Shown here: positions 33,966-42,347 of the stretch, in pieces
Layout: the number at the start of each line of letters is the position of its first letter
Position numbering within the stretch: the first letter of the stretch is position 1
Assembly (NCBI GenBank): GCA_944323425.1
Contig: CALUSL010000006.1
Coordinates: 1 to 64,000, forward strand
DNA length: 64,000 bases
Source of the DNA: Candidatus Gastranaerophilales bacterium
GTDB lineage: Bacteria; Cyanobacteriota; Vampirovibrionia; Gastranaerophilales; Gastranaerophilaceae
Direction of reading: 5' to 3'
Notes under the pieces: generated by a model
What the model saw: the letters and a program-made list of their open reading frames with translations, nothing else
Database searches by the model: none
What the model was told of the DNA's origin: nothing
Translations under genes and position numbers: made by a program

Positions 33966-35612
33966 TTACACTACAGCGCTTTTACAAACAGCCATGGCTT
34001 CCCTATCCTTAAGCAGTTCATTGTACAATACCTGACCTCCGGTAAGGCTGTATACTTCTTTCAAACCTTTTTGCAAAAGTATTCTCGAGGCTACATAAGT
34101 TTGAAATCCCGTATTGCAGATTAGCACAATCTTTTTGTCCGCAGGCAGCGAACCGTAATTTTTTCTAAGTTCGGAAGGTGAAATATTCACAGCACCTTTG
34201 AGCGTTGCTGTATTGAATTCTTCTGCCGAACGCACATCAATCAGATAAACATCGTCGTTTATATCCTCAAAATATGCCGGTTTTACGAATCCACGGAGAA
34301 TATTATCCGCATGCATTCCGAGAATATTAACAGGATCCTTTGCCGAAGAGTAAGGAGGCGCATAGCAGAGTTCCATATCAACAAGCTCGCTGACCGTCAA
34401 TCCCGAACGTATAGCCGCAGCCATTACATCTACTCTCTTTTCTACATTTTCATATCCGGCAGACTGCATACCCAGAATTTTTCCGGATTTATCAAAAAGC
34501 AGCTTGTGCATGGTTCTTGTTGCACCCGGATAATAACCGGCGTGAGAAAAGCCCATAGTGAATGTTTTTAGATAATCTATTCCGTTTTTTTTGAGCTGAG
34601 TCTCACTGGCACCGGTACAGGCAATTGTGAGATCAAAAACTTTCACAACAGCAGAGCCCTGTGTCTTTTTATAAACAGAATTAATACCGGCAATATTATC
34701 CGCAATAATGCGTCCCTGTCTGTTTGCAGGACCTGCCATCGGCACAAGACAATCTGCACCTGTTACGAAATCAGTAACTTCCACGCTGTCTCCACCGGCA
34801 TAAATATCAGCATCCGAAGTCTGCATATGCTCGTTCACTTTAATGCCGCCGCTTTTTCCTATTTCAAGACCGCATTTTTTCGCAAGTTCGGTATCCGGTT
34901 TTACGCCTATACCCAGAATAGCAATATCATATGGCAATTCTCTGCCCGAAGCCAGAACAACACTATTTTCTTTAATTGCTTTCACCGCATCATTTAATAC
35001 AAGATTCACACCGTGTTTTCTCAATTCATTCTGAGCGTAAGCCGCAGTCTCCCAATCCACGGGAGGGAGTATATGAGAAGCTGCTTCGACCAGAGTTGTA
35101 GTGATTCCGTCAATTTCTGTCAGGTTTTCTGCCATTTCGACACCGATAAAGCCGCCGCCTATTACCACGGCATTTTTAACTCTGTTATGTCTGATATAGT
35201 ATTTTATTTTTTCTGCGTCCTGAAGCATACGCACAGTAAAGATATTAGGGTTGTTAATACCTTCTATATCAGGCATAAAAGGATACGCGCCCGGAGTGAG
35301 TACGAGTTTGTCATAACTGATTTTTTCAACGCCGTTTACGGTCACAGTCTTTGATTTTCTGTCAATATCCGTAACACAGGCACCCATTCTTATATCCACA
35401 TTCAAAAGGTTTTTGAATTTTTCCGGACTTGAAACATGCATAACGTTTTCATTATCGATAACATCAGAACAATAATAGGGAAGTCCGCAGTTAGCTATTG
35501 AAATCTCGTTCGTTTTTTCCAGAATAATAATCTCTGCATTATCATCAAGTCTTCTGAGTCTTGCTGCCGTAGAGGCTCCGCAGGCACCGCCGCCAATAAT
35601 TAATGCTTTCAT
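33966..35612 (-). CDS. CoA-disulfide reductase-like flavoprotein with rhodanese domain
   Basis: A 548-residue fusion: a FAD/NAD(P)H-dependent pyridine-nucleotide disulfide oxidoreductase followed by a rhodanese domain, the layout of CoADR-RHD enzymes. The N-terminus has the FAD motif GGGACGAS and the single redox Cys C42 (ANCGLPYY) typical of CoA-disulfide reductase, NADH oxidase and polysulfide reductase relatives. A second nucleotide motif is at VVIGGGFIGVE. The rhodanese part (from about 460) has YLIDVRSAEEF and LICNTGFQTYVASR with its active Cys. Likely roles are CoA-disulfide, polysulfide or persulfide reduction in the cytoplasm and oxygen or sulfur stress. Substrate is not determined. 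It lies 41 bases from the CoA-transferase genes on the same strand, so may share their transcript. Confidence 0.92.
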   Translation of the reverse strand: MKALIIGGGACGASTAARLRRLDDNAEIIILEKTNEISIANCGLPYYCSDVIDNENVMHVSSPEKFKNLLNVDIRMGACVTDIDRKSKTVTVNGVEKISYDKLVLTPGAYPFMPDIEGINNPNIFTVRMLQDAEKIKYYIRHNRVKNAVVIGGGFIGVEMAENLTEIDGITTTLVEAASHILPPVDWETAAYAQNELRKHGVNLVLNDAVKAIKENSVVLASGRELPYDIAILGIGVKPDTELAKKCGLEIGKSGGIKVNEHMQTSDADIYAGGDSVEVTDFVTGADCLVPMAGPANRQGRIIADNIAGINSVYKKTQGSAVVKVFDLTIACTGASETQLKKNGIDYLKTFTMGFSHAGYYPGATRTMHKLLFDKSGKILGMQSAGYENVEKRVDVMAAAIRSGLTVSELVDMELCYAPPYSSAKDPVNILGMHADNILRGFVKPAYFEDINDDVYLIDVRSAEEFNTATLKGAVNISPSELRKNYGSLPADKKIVLICNTGFQTYVASRILLQKGLKEVYSLTGGQVLYNELLKDREAMAVCKSAVV

Positions 35613-35653
35613 AATATTCCTTTCCTCTTATCTATCGATGTTTCCGGTAGAAT

Positions 35654-36385
35654 TTAGACTTCCATAAATTTTAGATTTTTACTAACCCTAAAATCTGCAG
35701 TTACCGAGGATTTTATATCGTCAATAGAGAACATCGGGTTTATTTCAATCAATTCAAGCCCATTCTTATCCACATTAAAAACGCATCTTTCGGTAATAAT
35801 CATATCAACTTCTCTGTAAGCAGTAAGCGGAAGCGAGCATTTTTTTACTATTTTTATCGTTCCTTTAGAAAGATGCTCCATTGCGACAATAACCTTTTTC
35901 GCGCCCACTACAAGATCCATGGATCCGCCCATTCCCGGAACAAATTTTCCCGGAATGACCCAGCTTGCCAGACTTCCTTCTTCATCAACCTGTAAAGCTC
36001 CCAGAACCGTAGCGTCAATATGTCCGCCTCTCATCATTGTAAAAGCCATCTGGGAATCATAGAAACACGCACCGTATTTTGCTTCGACAAAACCGCCGCC
36101 CGCATTCGTTATTCTTGTATCAGGATTCTCTTTTGGCTGGCTTTTTCCAACACCGAGAAGTCCGTTTTCTGACTGAAAAATAACATGCATATCCTCCGGA
36201 ACATAGTCAGCCACAGCAGTGGGCAGCCCTATACCGAGAGTCACAACATCGCCTTCCTTAAATTCTTTTGCAGCGCGTTTTGCGACTATTTCACGGATTT
36301 GTTCTTTGGAAAGTCCGTGTTCATGATTTATCGGATTAGTAGCTTTTGCGGAAATATTTTCTTTTCTTTCTGCTGTGAGTTCCAT
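35654..36385 (-). CDS. ctfB: Acetate/acetoacetate CoA-transferase, beta subunit
   Basis: The beta subunit of a 3-oxoacid-type CoA-transferase (family I), which moves CoA between acetate or acetoacetate and an acyl-CoA. The catalytic Glu is E73 in QSENGLLGVG, and the GGFVEAKYGA, MRGGHID and GKFVPGMGGSMDLV segments are typical. At 243 residues it has about 25 extra N-terminal residues ahead of the usual KEQIREIVAKRAA start; no start codon lies between, so the extension seems real. It is 16 bases downstream of the alpha subunit gene. Acceptor acid cannot be told from sequence; acetate or butyrate metabolism is likely in a fermenter. Confidence 0.93.
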   Translation of the reverse strand: MELTAERKENISAKATNPINHEHGLSKEQIREIVAKRAAKEFKEGDVVTLGIGLPTAVADYVPEDMHVIFQSENGLLGVGKSQPKENPDTRITNAGGGFVEAKYGACFYDSQMAFTMMRGGHIDATVLGALQVDEEGSLASWVIPGKFVPGMGGSMDLVVGAKKVIVAMEHLSKGTIKIVKKCSLPLTAYREVDMIITERCVFNVDKNGLELIEINPMFSIDDIKSSVTADFRVSKNLKFMEV

Positions 36386-36401
36386 TTTGTTATCAGCCCC
36401 T

Positions 36402-37046
36402 TTATTCCTTTACAACAATATAGTCTATAAACAGCCCCGGAATGACAACTTCATTCGGATCCAGACAGTCAACGAATTCTTCTGCCTCAACTATTACCGT
36501 ATCGGCTGCCGTAGCCATTATTGTGTTCAAATTTCTTGTCGTACCATAATAAGATACATTGCCGAATTTGTCGACTTTTGAGCCGTAAATCAGCGCAAAA
36601 TCCGCACCTATCGGTTTTTCAAAAATAAACTTTTTCCCGTCGACTTCCATTGTCTGTTTGTTTTCTTCAATCACCGTGCCGACGCCGGTCGGAGTAAGAA
36701 TACCGCCGAGTCCGGTTCCTTTAGCTCTGATTCTTTCTATCAGTGTTCCCATCGGAACAAGTTCTACATCCAGCTCACCCGTATGCATCTGTTTGCCTGT
36801 TTCAGGGTTCGTACCGATATGTGATGTTATGAGCTTTTTAATCTGTTTATTTACGATAAGTTTCCCTTTATCCGCATCCGGATATGTTGTATCGTTAGAA
36901 ATCATTGTGAGATTTGACGTTTTACTGTTGACCAGCTCATCAATAAGAGTAGATGGCGCGCCGCAGCTCAAAAAACCTCCGACCATAATAGTCGCACCGT
37001 CTTTTATCAGATTTATTGCTTCTTTTGCTGATATCTTGCTTTTCAT
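36402..37046 (-). CDS. ctfA: Acetate/acetoacetate CoA-transferase, alpha subunit
   Basis: The alpha subunit that pairs with the beta subunit downstream. The glycine-rich CoA-transferase signature is visible at GATIMVGGFLSCGAPSTLID, then GGILTPTGVGTVIEE and GADFALIYGSKVDKFGN. Length (214) is standard. The ATG is preceded closely by AGGAAG. The intergenic region upstream (47-174 of the 37 kb block) is AT-rich and separates this operon from the aryl-polyene operon that runs toward it on the same strand, so a promoter there is likely but I could not fix its hexamers. Confidence 0.93.
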   Translation of the reverse strand: MKSKISAKEAINLIKDGATIMVGGFLSCGAPSTLIDELVNSKTSNLTMISNDTTYPDADKGKLIVNKQIKKLITSHIGTNPETGKQMHTGELDVELVPMGTLIERIRAKGTGLGGILTPTGVGTVIEENKQTMEVDGKKFIFEKPIGADFALIYGSKVDKFGNVSYYGTTRNLNTIMATAADTVIVEAEEFVDCLDPNEVVIPGLFIDYIVVKE

Positions 37047-37174
37047 CTTCCTGTTAATTCCAAGTCTGTAAAAAATATTTTTTATTATTCTATTACAAAT
37101 ATATTTTTTTTGCAGGCTTGTTACATAAATTGTAAGAAATTTTGTATTTTGCGGCAGCGATATATCACTGAGTA

Positions 37175-38095
37175 TCAGCCGAAAATATCATAAAAATGGT
37201 AGAATTGCTGAGGATAAAGAGCTGTCATTTCTGTAAGAAAATCCACATATTCACTATGGAGCCTGTTTAATTCTGCCGCCTTTTTCTGAGCCTGCGGCAC
37301 AAATTTTTTCACATACACTCTGTGCGTATCTCTCTCATTTTTTGCCGCACAAATAAAATATATCTGCGTTTCCATAAGCTGCGCAAATTTAAACGTACCT
37401 ACGGGAAAGTCAACGGATTTGTTAAGAAACTTTGTTTTAAAAGTGCTTGCCGTACCTGATGAGGATATTCTATCACCGGCCATAAAAACAATATCTCCGT
37501 TTTCCAGATTTTCTTTCACAACTGCGCCGGTATCCGGAGTTATATTCTCAACGGCATAGGTTGTTGTATCAGATATTTTCTGAATTTTTCGGAGAAAACC
37601 GTTAAAAATGCGGCACTGTTCTTCGCTTAAAAATATATTCACATGCGGATTAACAGTATTTTTGGGATTTTCGATAAAAGAACGCAATATTTCTATGTTG
37701 CCGACATGCGAACATATAAAAAATACGCCCTTACCCTTTTTTATATCCTCAATGAGAAGCTGCTTGTCTTCGGGTTTGTCAAAAATTATTTTGTCAGTGT
37801 TGTACTTTCCGGAAAACGCTTCCATTTTATCCACAAGAGAAAGAGCATAGTTCAAAACCTGTCTGCAGCAATTAAAAAAAGTCGGTTTTGCTTTCATATT
37901 TCCGGTATATTCATAAATAACCGACAGATTTTTCTTTGTGTAAGACTGTAACTGTCGTGAAAAAACAAAAGCGAAAAACGAAATAAAACAGGCAATCACC
38001 TGTACAAACTTTTTTCCGAAAATCTTGTACAAATACCATGTCAGCATGAGCCGTTTTTCACCGGCAGCCCGTTCTTTCTGCTGATACCATTTCAT
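37175..38095 (-). CDS. LpxL/HtrB-like lipid acyltransferase of the aryl-polyene-type cluster
   Basis: A 306-residue membrane-associated acyltransferase of the LpxL/HtrB family, with the catalytic motif SHVGNIEI (H-x4-E) and an N-terminal hydrophobic stretch (VQVIACFISFFAFVF). The start MKWYQQKERAAGEKR resembles the acyltransferases of aryl-polyene clusters. The ATG at 38095 overlaps the upstream stop (ATGA). It is the last gene of the leftward operon. It probably attaches an acyl chain to the lipid anchor of the polyene product. In many known clusters this domain is fused to a glycosyltransferase, which is missing here. Confidence 0.85.
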   Translation of the reverse strand: MKWYQQKERAAGEKRLMLTWYLYKIFGKKFVQVIACFISFFAFVFSRQLQSYTKKNLSVIYEYTGNMKAKPTFFNCCRQVLNYALSLVDKMEAFSGKYNTDKIIFDKPEDKQLLIEDIKKGKGVFFICSHVGNIEILRSFIENPKNTVNPHVNIFLSEEQCRIFNGFLRKIQKISDTTTYAVENITPDTGAVVKENLENGDIVFMAGDRISSSGTASTFKTKFLNKSVDFPVGTFKFAQLMETQIYFICAAKNERDTHRVYVKKFVPQAQKKAAELNRLHSEYVDFLTEMTALYPQQFYHFYDIFG

Positions 38096-39183
38096 TTTTT
38101 TACACACTCCAGTAGAGTATAATCATACTTTCCAATATTCTGATACGCTTTTTCAAGTTTTAAATCTGATTGTGCAATTATTTCTTTCATATCGGATTCG
38201 TTATACATTTTGCTGTTACCGTTTGCCATACATGTAAAATACATTGAAATATGAGACAGCGCATATGCTGCACCCTCAAACTGCTGTTTGTCTATAAATG
38301 GTTCGAGAATAAATATCCTTGTATCTCTGTCGCTGAATTTCGCAACTTTGTTCAAAATTTTAAGGATTTGTTTTCTTGAAAAACAATCCAGAAACTGGCT
38401 CATAAAAACAGCCCCGCTTAGAGCCGGCAGGTCATCTTTTAAAATATTTGCGGCAAAAAATTTGCATTTTGGCGTATTGAAATTTTGTTTTGCCACGTCA
38501 ATATTTTCTTTTAAATCAATCATTGTAACAGTGCAATCGCTGTCATACCCCATACAGGCACGTTCAAATTTTCCTGTATTTCCGCCAATATCAAAGATAT
38601 TTTTTTCAATTTTATTTTTAAATGCTGACTCAAAAATCAGAGGAATTGCTTCATTAAAACAGTCGTCTGAATAATGATGGTCAAACTCAAACCAGCTCTT
38701 TTTCATTTTTTCATTCATTTCCGGCAATTTTGAATAAATTGTTTCCGAGTCAAAAAAGTATTTTTGCAGCCCCGCCGGTCTGCTTTCACGAAAAGAAGAA
38801 GAAAGTTCGCCTGCGCCAATATAGCATATATCACGAACAAAATTGAAATTTACCCGTGTCATTTCATCAAACAAAAACGCTTCCGCAAGCGGCGTCAGTG
38901 AATATTTTTCATCATCATCCTTTTCCACAAGCCCTATACAAAGCGCTGCATCAAAAAGAACGTCGGTCGTGTATCTAGAAACATTGCAGGCGGATTGGAT
39001 TTCCTGTTTTGTTTTCGGGGCTTCGTTAAGCGACTGAAGGATTTTGAAATCCAGCATTGCAGCCACAGCCTGAAAAGTAAACGGAGCAAATGCTATTTTC
39101 TGAGCATTTGTCAGCGCTTCCACGCTCGAAGTTCTGTTTTTTCTGTGTCTTCTGAATCTTGGTTTTGTGAGTTTTTCTTCCAT
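38092..39183 (-). CDS. SAM-dependent O-methyltransferase, family 2 type
   Basis: A 363-residue protein with an N-terminal winged-helix dimerisation domain (AQKIAFAPFTFQAVAAM to YSLTPLAEAFL) and a C-terminal Rossmann domain with the SAM motif FDIGGNTGKFE near residue 195, followed by MIDLKE as the acidic second motif. Layout matches plant/bacterial O-methyltransferase family 2 and hydroxyneurosporene-type enzymes. Cluster context suggests methylation of the aromatic head group of an aryl-polyene-like product; the substrate is inferred. The ATG is 4 bases after the exporter stop. Coupled to the acyltransferase gene by an ATGA overlap. Confidence 0.85.
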   Translation of the reverse strand: MEEKLTKPRFRRHRKNRTSSVEALTNAQKIAFAPFTFQAVAAMLDFKILQSLNEAPKTKQEIQSACNVSRYTTDVLFDAALCIGLVEKDDDEKYSLTPLAEAFLFDEMTRVNFNFVRDICYIGAGELSSSFRESRPAGLQKYFFDSETIYSKLPEMNEKMKKSWFEFDHHYSDDCFNEAIPLIFESAFKNKIEKNIFDIGGNTGKFERACMGYDSDCTVTMIDLKENIDVAKQNFNTPKCKFFAANILKDDLPALSGAVFMSQFLDCFSRKQILKILNKVAKFSDRDTRIFILEPFIDKQQFEGAAYALSHISMYFTCMANGNSKMYNESDMKEIIAQSDLKLEKAYQNIGKYDYTLLECVKK

Positions 39184-39187
39184 TGTT

Positions 39188-41386
39188 TTACGTTTCCTGT
39201 TTCGGGTTAATTAAAATAAGACTTAAAATATATGAGCTAATCAATCCGCATGCTAACATAAAGCCGAGCGAACTGACGAGTTTAAAACTTGTAAGAGAAA
39301 GAAGCAGAAAAGAAAACACTGTTGTTGCACAGGACATCAGCACTGCAACTCTCGAGTGATACATATTCTCCGTTCGGGCATCATTAAATCTAAAAATGGA
39401 ATAATCAAGGCTGAATCCGGTAATCAAAAACAGAGAGAGCACATGAAACAGGTTCACATCGACTTGAAAAAGTCCGAGAAGTGACAGCGTGAAAAGTCCG
39501 CCCAGAAGCGACGGCAAAATAATTTTTGCCGTATTTTTTGTTCCAAAAACAAACGACATGGCAAAAAACAGGAATGCGACAACCGGCACGATAAGCCGTA
39601 GACAATTAATTCTGCAGGCTTTCACCCTGTCTGAAATATCCTTTTGCAGGTCAACAAGCATTGCGCCCGGAGTATTTTTGATTTTGTCCTCAAGTTTTTT
39701 ATTTGTTTGTTTCACAATAATAATTGATTGATTATCATTGACGAGAAAATTTTCTCTAATCTGTTCCGGAATTCTTTCAGGCATCAAAAATTCAGCAGGT
39801 GCATTGTCGGTCAACAGCTTTTGTCTGAATTTTTCGGGAAGGAATGAAGCATAGTTGTTCAATTCTTTTTTATACAAAATCCGCCTTAGTCTAAGATTTT
39901 GCTTTTGTTGATTTACGGACGGAACAAATTTGCTCAGCGCAATATAATCCTGCTGTCTGATTTCACCTGTTAAAAACTCTTCCTTTTCCAGCAGCGACTG
40001 GATATCAGGGGCTTTTGTAATAATAAATTTTGTATTCTGTGTCCCGCCGCTCAGGGAAGAATACAGCTTTTCAGAGGCAAGCAGGTCTTTTGAGGGTTTA
40101 TACATATTACGCACATCATCATTAAATTTCAGGCGGAAAAGCCCTATTATGCTCAAGAAAAGGATTATGAGCACAAAAATTCTTTTTTGTCTTTTCGATA
40201 ACGACAGAGAAAACAGTTTCGAAACATCGGAGGTCCTTAGCGAATCACAACCGAGCTTTTCGCAAAGAACAGGATAAAACAGCACGACAAAAAGATAAAC
40301 ACTGAAAAGCCCTGTTGCGGTATATACGGCAATCTGTCTCAAAAGTTCTATATCAGAAAAAAGAAGTATTAAAAAGGAGCAAACAGTAGTAATCATGCTG
40401 GCTGTAAGACTTTTAAAAATTCGTTTTATATCATTGTTATGAGCAAAGTAGTGCAGTGAATAGTCAATACAAATCCCAATCAGCGTAGTAGAAAACACAA
40501 ATGTAAGAATATGTATTGTCCTAAAAACAAGCGCAGTCACGATATATCCGGACAAAAATCCCCATGAGAGACTCAGGGCAATCGGAATAAGAATTTTAAA
40601 AGATTTAAAATAAAGTTTGCATAGAAGTATAATAAAAATCGAAGACAAAACACATATTACGTTAATCTCAAGCATCGATTTTGAACTTGCGAAATATGTG
40701 TGCACCGGCGGACCGGCAAGATAGATTTTTGTATCTTTTTGTTTTTTTTCAAGTTGATGTTTTGCCCCGACTACCGTTTTCATTTGTTCATTTAGCAGCG
40801 TGGGAGAAAGTGCAATCTCGTCTTTAAAATTCAATGTCAGGATTTCATAGAACTTTCCGTCACGTTCCTGAATTCCGGTATTGTCGCCGTCTGAAAGGCT
40901 TTGAAGATAATCAATAAAGAAGAAAAACGGATCTTTTTCAAGCGGAAGAATGTTTACGCTCAAAGGATTGTATACTCTCTCCAGTCCCTCCAGCTTGACC
41001 GCCTCAACATCATCACGGGATAGTTCATATCGTGTTTTTGGCGACAGCAGGTTCCTGTAGTAATCCTTATATGTATTAAGAATCTGTTTAAAGTTTTTTG
41101 TATTTGCGATATCAGCTTCAAAATTCGAGTCAGAAATTTTTTCGAGAAAGGCATTTTTCGTCTCTGTTATATTTTCGGGTTCATCTGATTCCAAAATAAC
41201 GCCCAGTCTGCCGGAATGCTTCTGACTCAAATCGACTATCAGCTCATCCGTTTCAGAATTGGAGAGAATTGCCCTCAGAATATTTGTCTCGGTTTTGGGC
41301 GGTGATACAAAAACAGCAGCCGCCATTACAACACCAACCGTAATAAACATTATTCGAAGTATATTCAACACTGTTTCTTTTTTCAT
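39188..41386 (-). CDS. MMPL/RND-type lipid exporter
   Basis: A 732-residue inner-membrane transporter of the MMPL/RND class. It has one N-terminal segment, a periplasmic domain of about 200 residues, five segments (from about 240: ICVLSSIFIILLCKLY and following), a second periplasmic domain and five more segments to the C-terminus, i.e. two RND repeats. Such exporters, near a LolA-like protein, are a core part of aryl-polyene clusters and are thought to move the lipid-linked product across the inner membrane. The ATG overlaps the LolA-like stop (ATGA), so synthesis of the two is coupled. Confidence 0.9.
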   Translation of the reverse strand: MKKETVLNILRIMFITVGVVMAAAVFVSPPKTETNILRAILSNSETDELIVDLSQKHSGRLGVILESDEPENITETKNAFLEKISDSNFEADIANTKNFKQILNTYKDYYRNLLSPKTRYELSRDDVEAVKLEGLERVYNPLSVNILPLEKDPFFFFIDYLQSLSDGDNTGIQERDGKFYEILTLNFKDEIALSPTLLNEQMKTVVGAKHQLEKKQKDTKIYLAGPPVHTYFASSKSMLEINVICVLSSIFIILLCKLYFKSFKILIPIALSLSWGFLSGYIVTALVFRTIHILTFVFSTTLIGICIDYSLHYFAHNNDIKRIFKSLTASMITTVCSFLILLFSDIELLRQIAVYTATGLFSVYLFVVLFYPVLCEKLGCDSLRTSDVSKLFSLSLSKRQKRIFVLIILFLSIIGLFRLKFNDDVRNMYKPSKDLLASEKLYSSLSGGTQNTKFIITKAPDIQSLLEKEEFLTGEIRQQDYIALSKFVPSVNQQKQNLRLRRILYKKELNNYASFLPEKFRQKLLTDNAPAEFLMPERIPEQIRENFLVNDNQSIIIVKQTNKKLEDKIKNTPGAMLVDLQKDISDRVKACRINCLRLIVPVVAFLFFAMSFVFGTKNTAKIILPSLLGGLFTLSLLGLFQVDVNLFHVLSLFLITGFSLDYSIFRFNDARTENMYHSRVAVLMSCATTVFSFLLLSLTSFKLVSSLGFMLACGLISSYILSLILINPKQET

Positions 41387-41931
41387 TGTACAGCCTTACA
41401 GTTTGTAAAATTGATAGTGGTTTTTGTGTTTGTTGTATCAATAATCATTTTTGAGATACGACCGGTATGTCCCGTAGTTAAGCCGTATATTATTATAGAC
41501 CCGAGCTCGCCCTTCAGCTGTCCTGCCGTGGTCGGTTTCAGTGCAAGTATCCAGCCGGAATCACCGGATTTTGTATAATAAATATCAAAATTTTTCTCAA
41601 GATATGTGTAGTTTTTATTTGTTATAGATTTTATGATTGCACTTATTCGTTTGTTCTGACCCGAAGTATATGATGTGGTTGATTTTATCGGATAGGTTGT
41701 CTCAAAAATCACGCCCTTATCTTTTATAAATTTAAAATCACCGCCCGATTTCAGAGAAGCTTCAGAGGTTTTCAGGTATTTGTTCTGTTCAAATTTGCAC
41801 ATCTCATTTTGAAAATCAGGCATAAGAGAAGCTGCTTTCTGTGCTGAAATTTTTGAAGAAAAAACATCGGCAGCACCGCAGCAAACGCCAAGAACGAATA
41901 TAGCTATAACGAGTATTGCACACTTTTTCAC
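41383..41931 (-). CDS. LolA-like outer-membrane lipoprotein carrier
   Basis: A 182-residue protein with a signal sequence (MKKCAILVIAIFVLGVCCGA) and a mature domain with the LolA fold outline: alternating strands, a segment FKFIKDKGVIFETTYPIKS, and FDIYYTKSGDSGWILALKP. In aryl-polyene clusters a LolA-like protein is thought to carry a lipid or the polyene across the periplasm rather than lipoproteins. ATGA overlaps link it to the thioesterase upstream and exporter downstream. No LolB is seen. Confidence 0.85.
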   Translation of the reverse strand: MKKCAILVIAIFVLGVCCGAADVFSSKISAQKAASLMPDFQNEMCKFEQNKYLKTSEASLKSGGDFKFIKDKGVIFETTYPIKSTTSYTSGQNKRISAIIKSITNKNYTYLEKNFDIYYTKSGDSGWILALKPTTAGQLKGELGSIIIYGLTTGHTGRISKMIIDTTNTKTTINFTNCKAVQ

Positions 41932-42344
41932 CGGCTCAGCTCCTCTATTTTTTTTACGAAATTTTCCGGAGCATTATATATAGATTCTCTTGTTTGTAAA
42001 TTTACGCAGATTTGCATTGTTTTTGCCTTACACAAAAGCTCTTTTGTTTCAGCGTCGAGTATCCTGTATTTTATCACCATTGCCGGCTGATACTCATCGA
42101 GCTCAGTTTCTACTGTAAGGTTCTGTTTAAAAAACGCCGATTTTACGAATTTCAGCTCAACTGTGGCAACCGGATACATCACATTTTCCGCCCGCATATC
42201 ATCATAGGTATAGCCTATTTTCTCAAGCAAATCACATCTTGCCTTTTCAAGATATTTAACGTAATTTCCGTGCCAGACCACATTCATCGGGTCAAGGTCA
42301 TAAAATTCCACGGTTATTTCAGATGTTGAAGTGATTTTTTTCAT
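41928..42344 (-). CDS. Acyl-ACP/CoA thioesterase (4HBT hotdog)
   Basis: A 138-residue single hotdog domain of the 4-hydroxybenzoyl-CoA thioesterase class. The active-site segment is FYDLDPMNVVWHGNYVKYLEKAR, listed here in parts: YDLDPMNVVWHGNYV and its helix ARCDLLEKIGY. In aryl-polyene clusters it is a standard thioesterase, possibly releasing or proofreading acyl-ACP. It sits 3 bases after the fused ligase-dehydratase and overlaps the LolA-like gene by 4 bases. Confidence 0.88.
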   Translation of the reverse strand: MKKITSTSEITVEFYDLDPMNVVWHGNYVKYLEKARCDLLEKIGYTYDDMRAENVMYPVATVELKFVKSAFFKQNLTVETELDEYQPAMVIKYRILDAETKELLCKAKTMQICVNLQTRESIYNAPENFVKKIEELSR

Positions 42345-42347
42345 ACT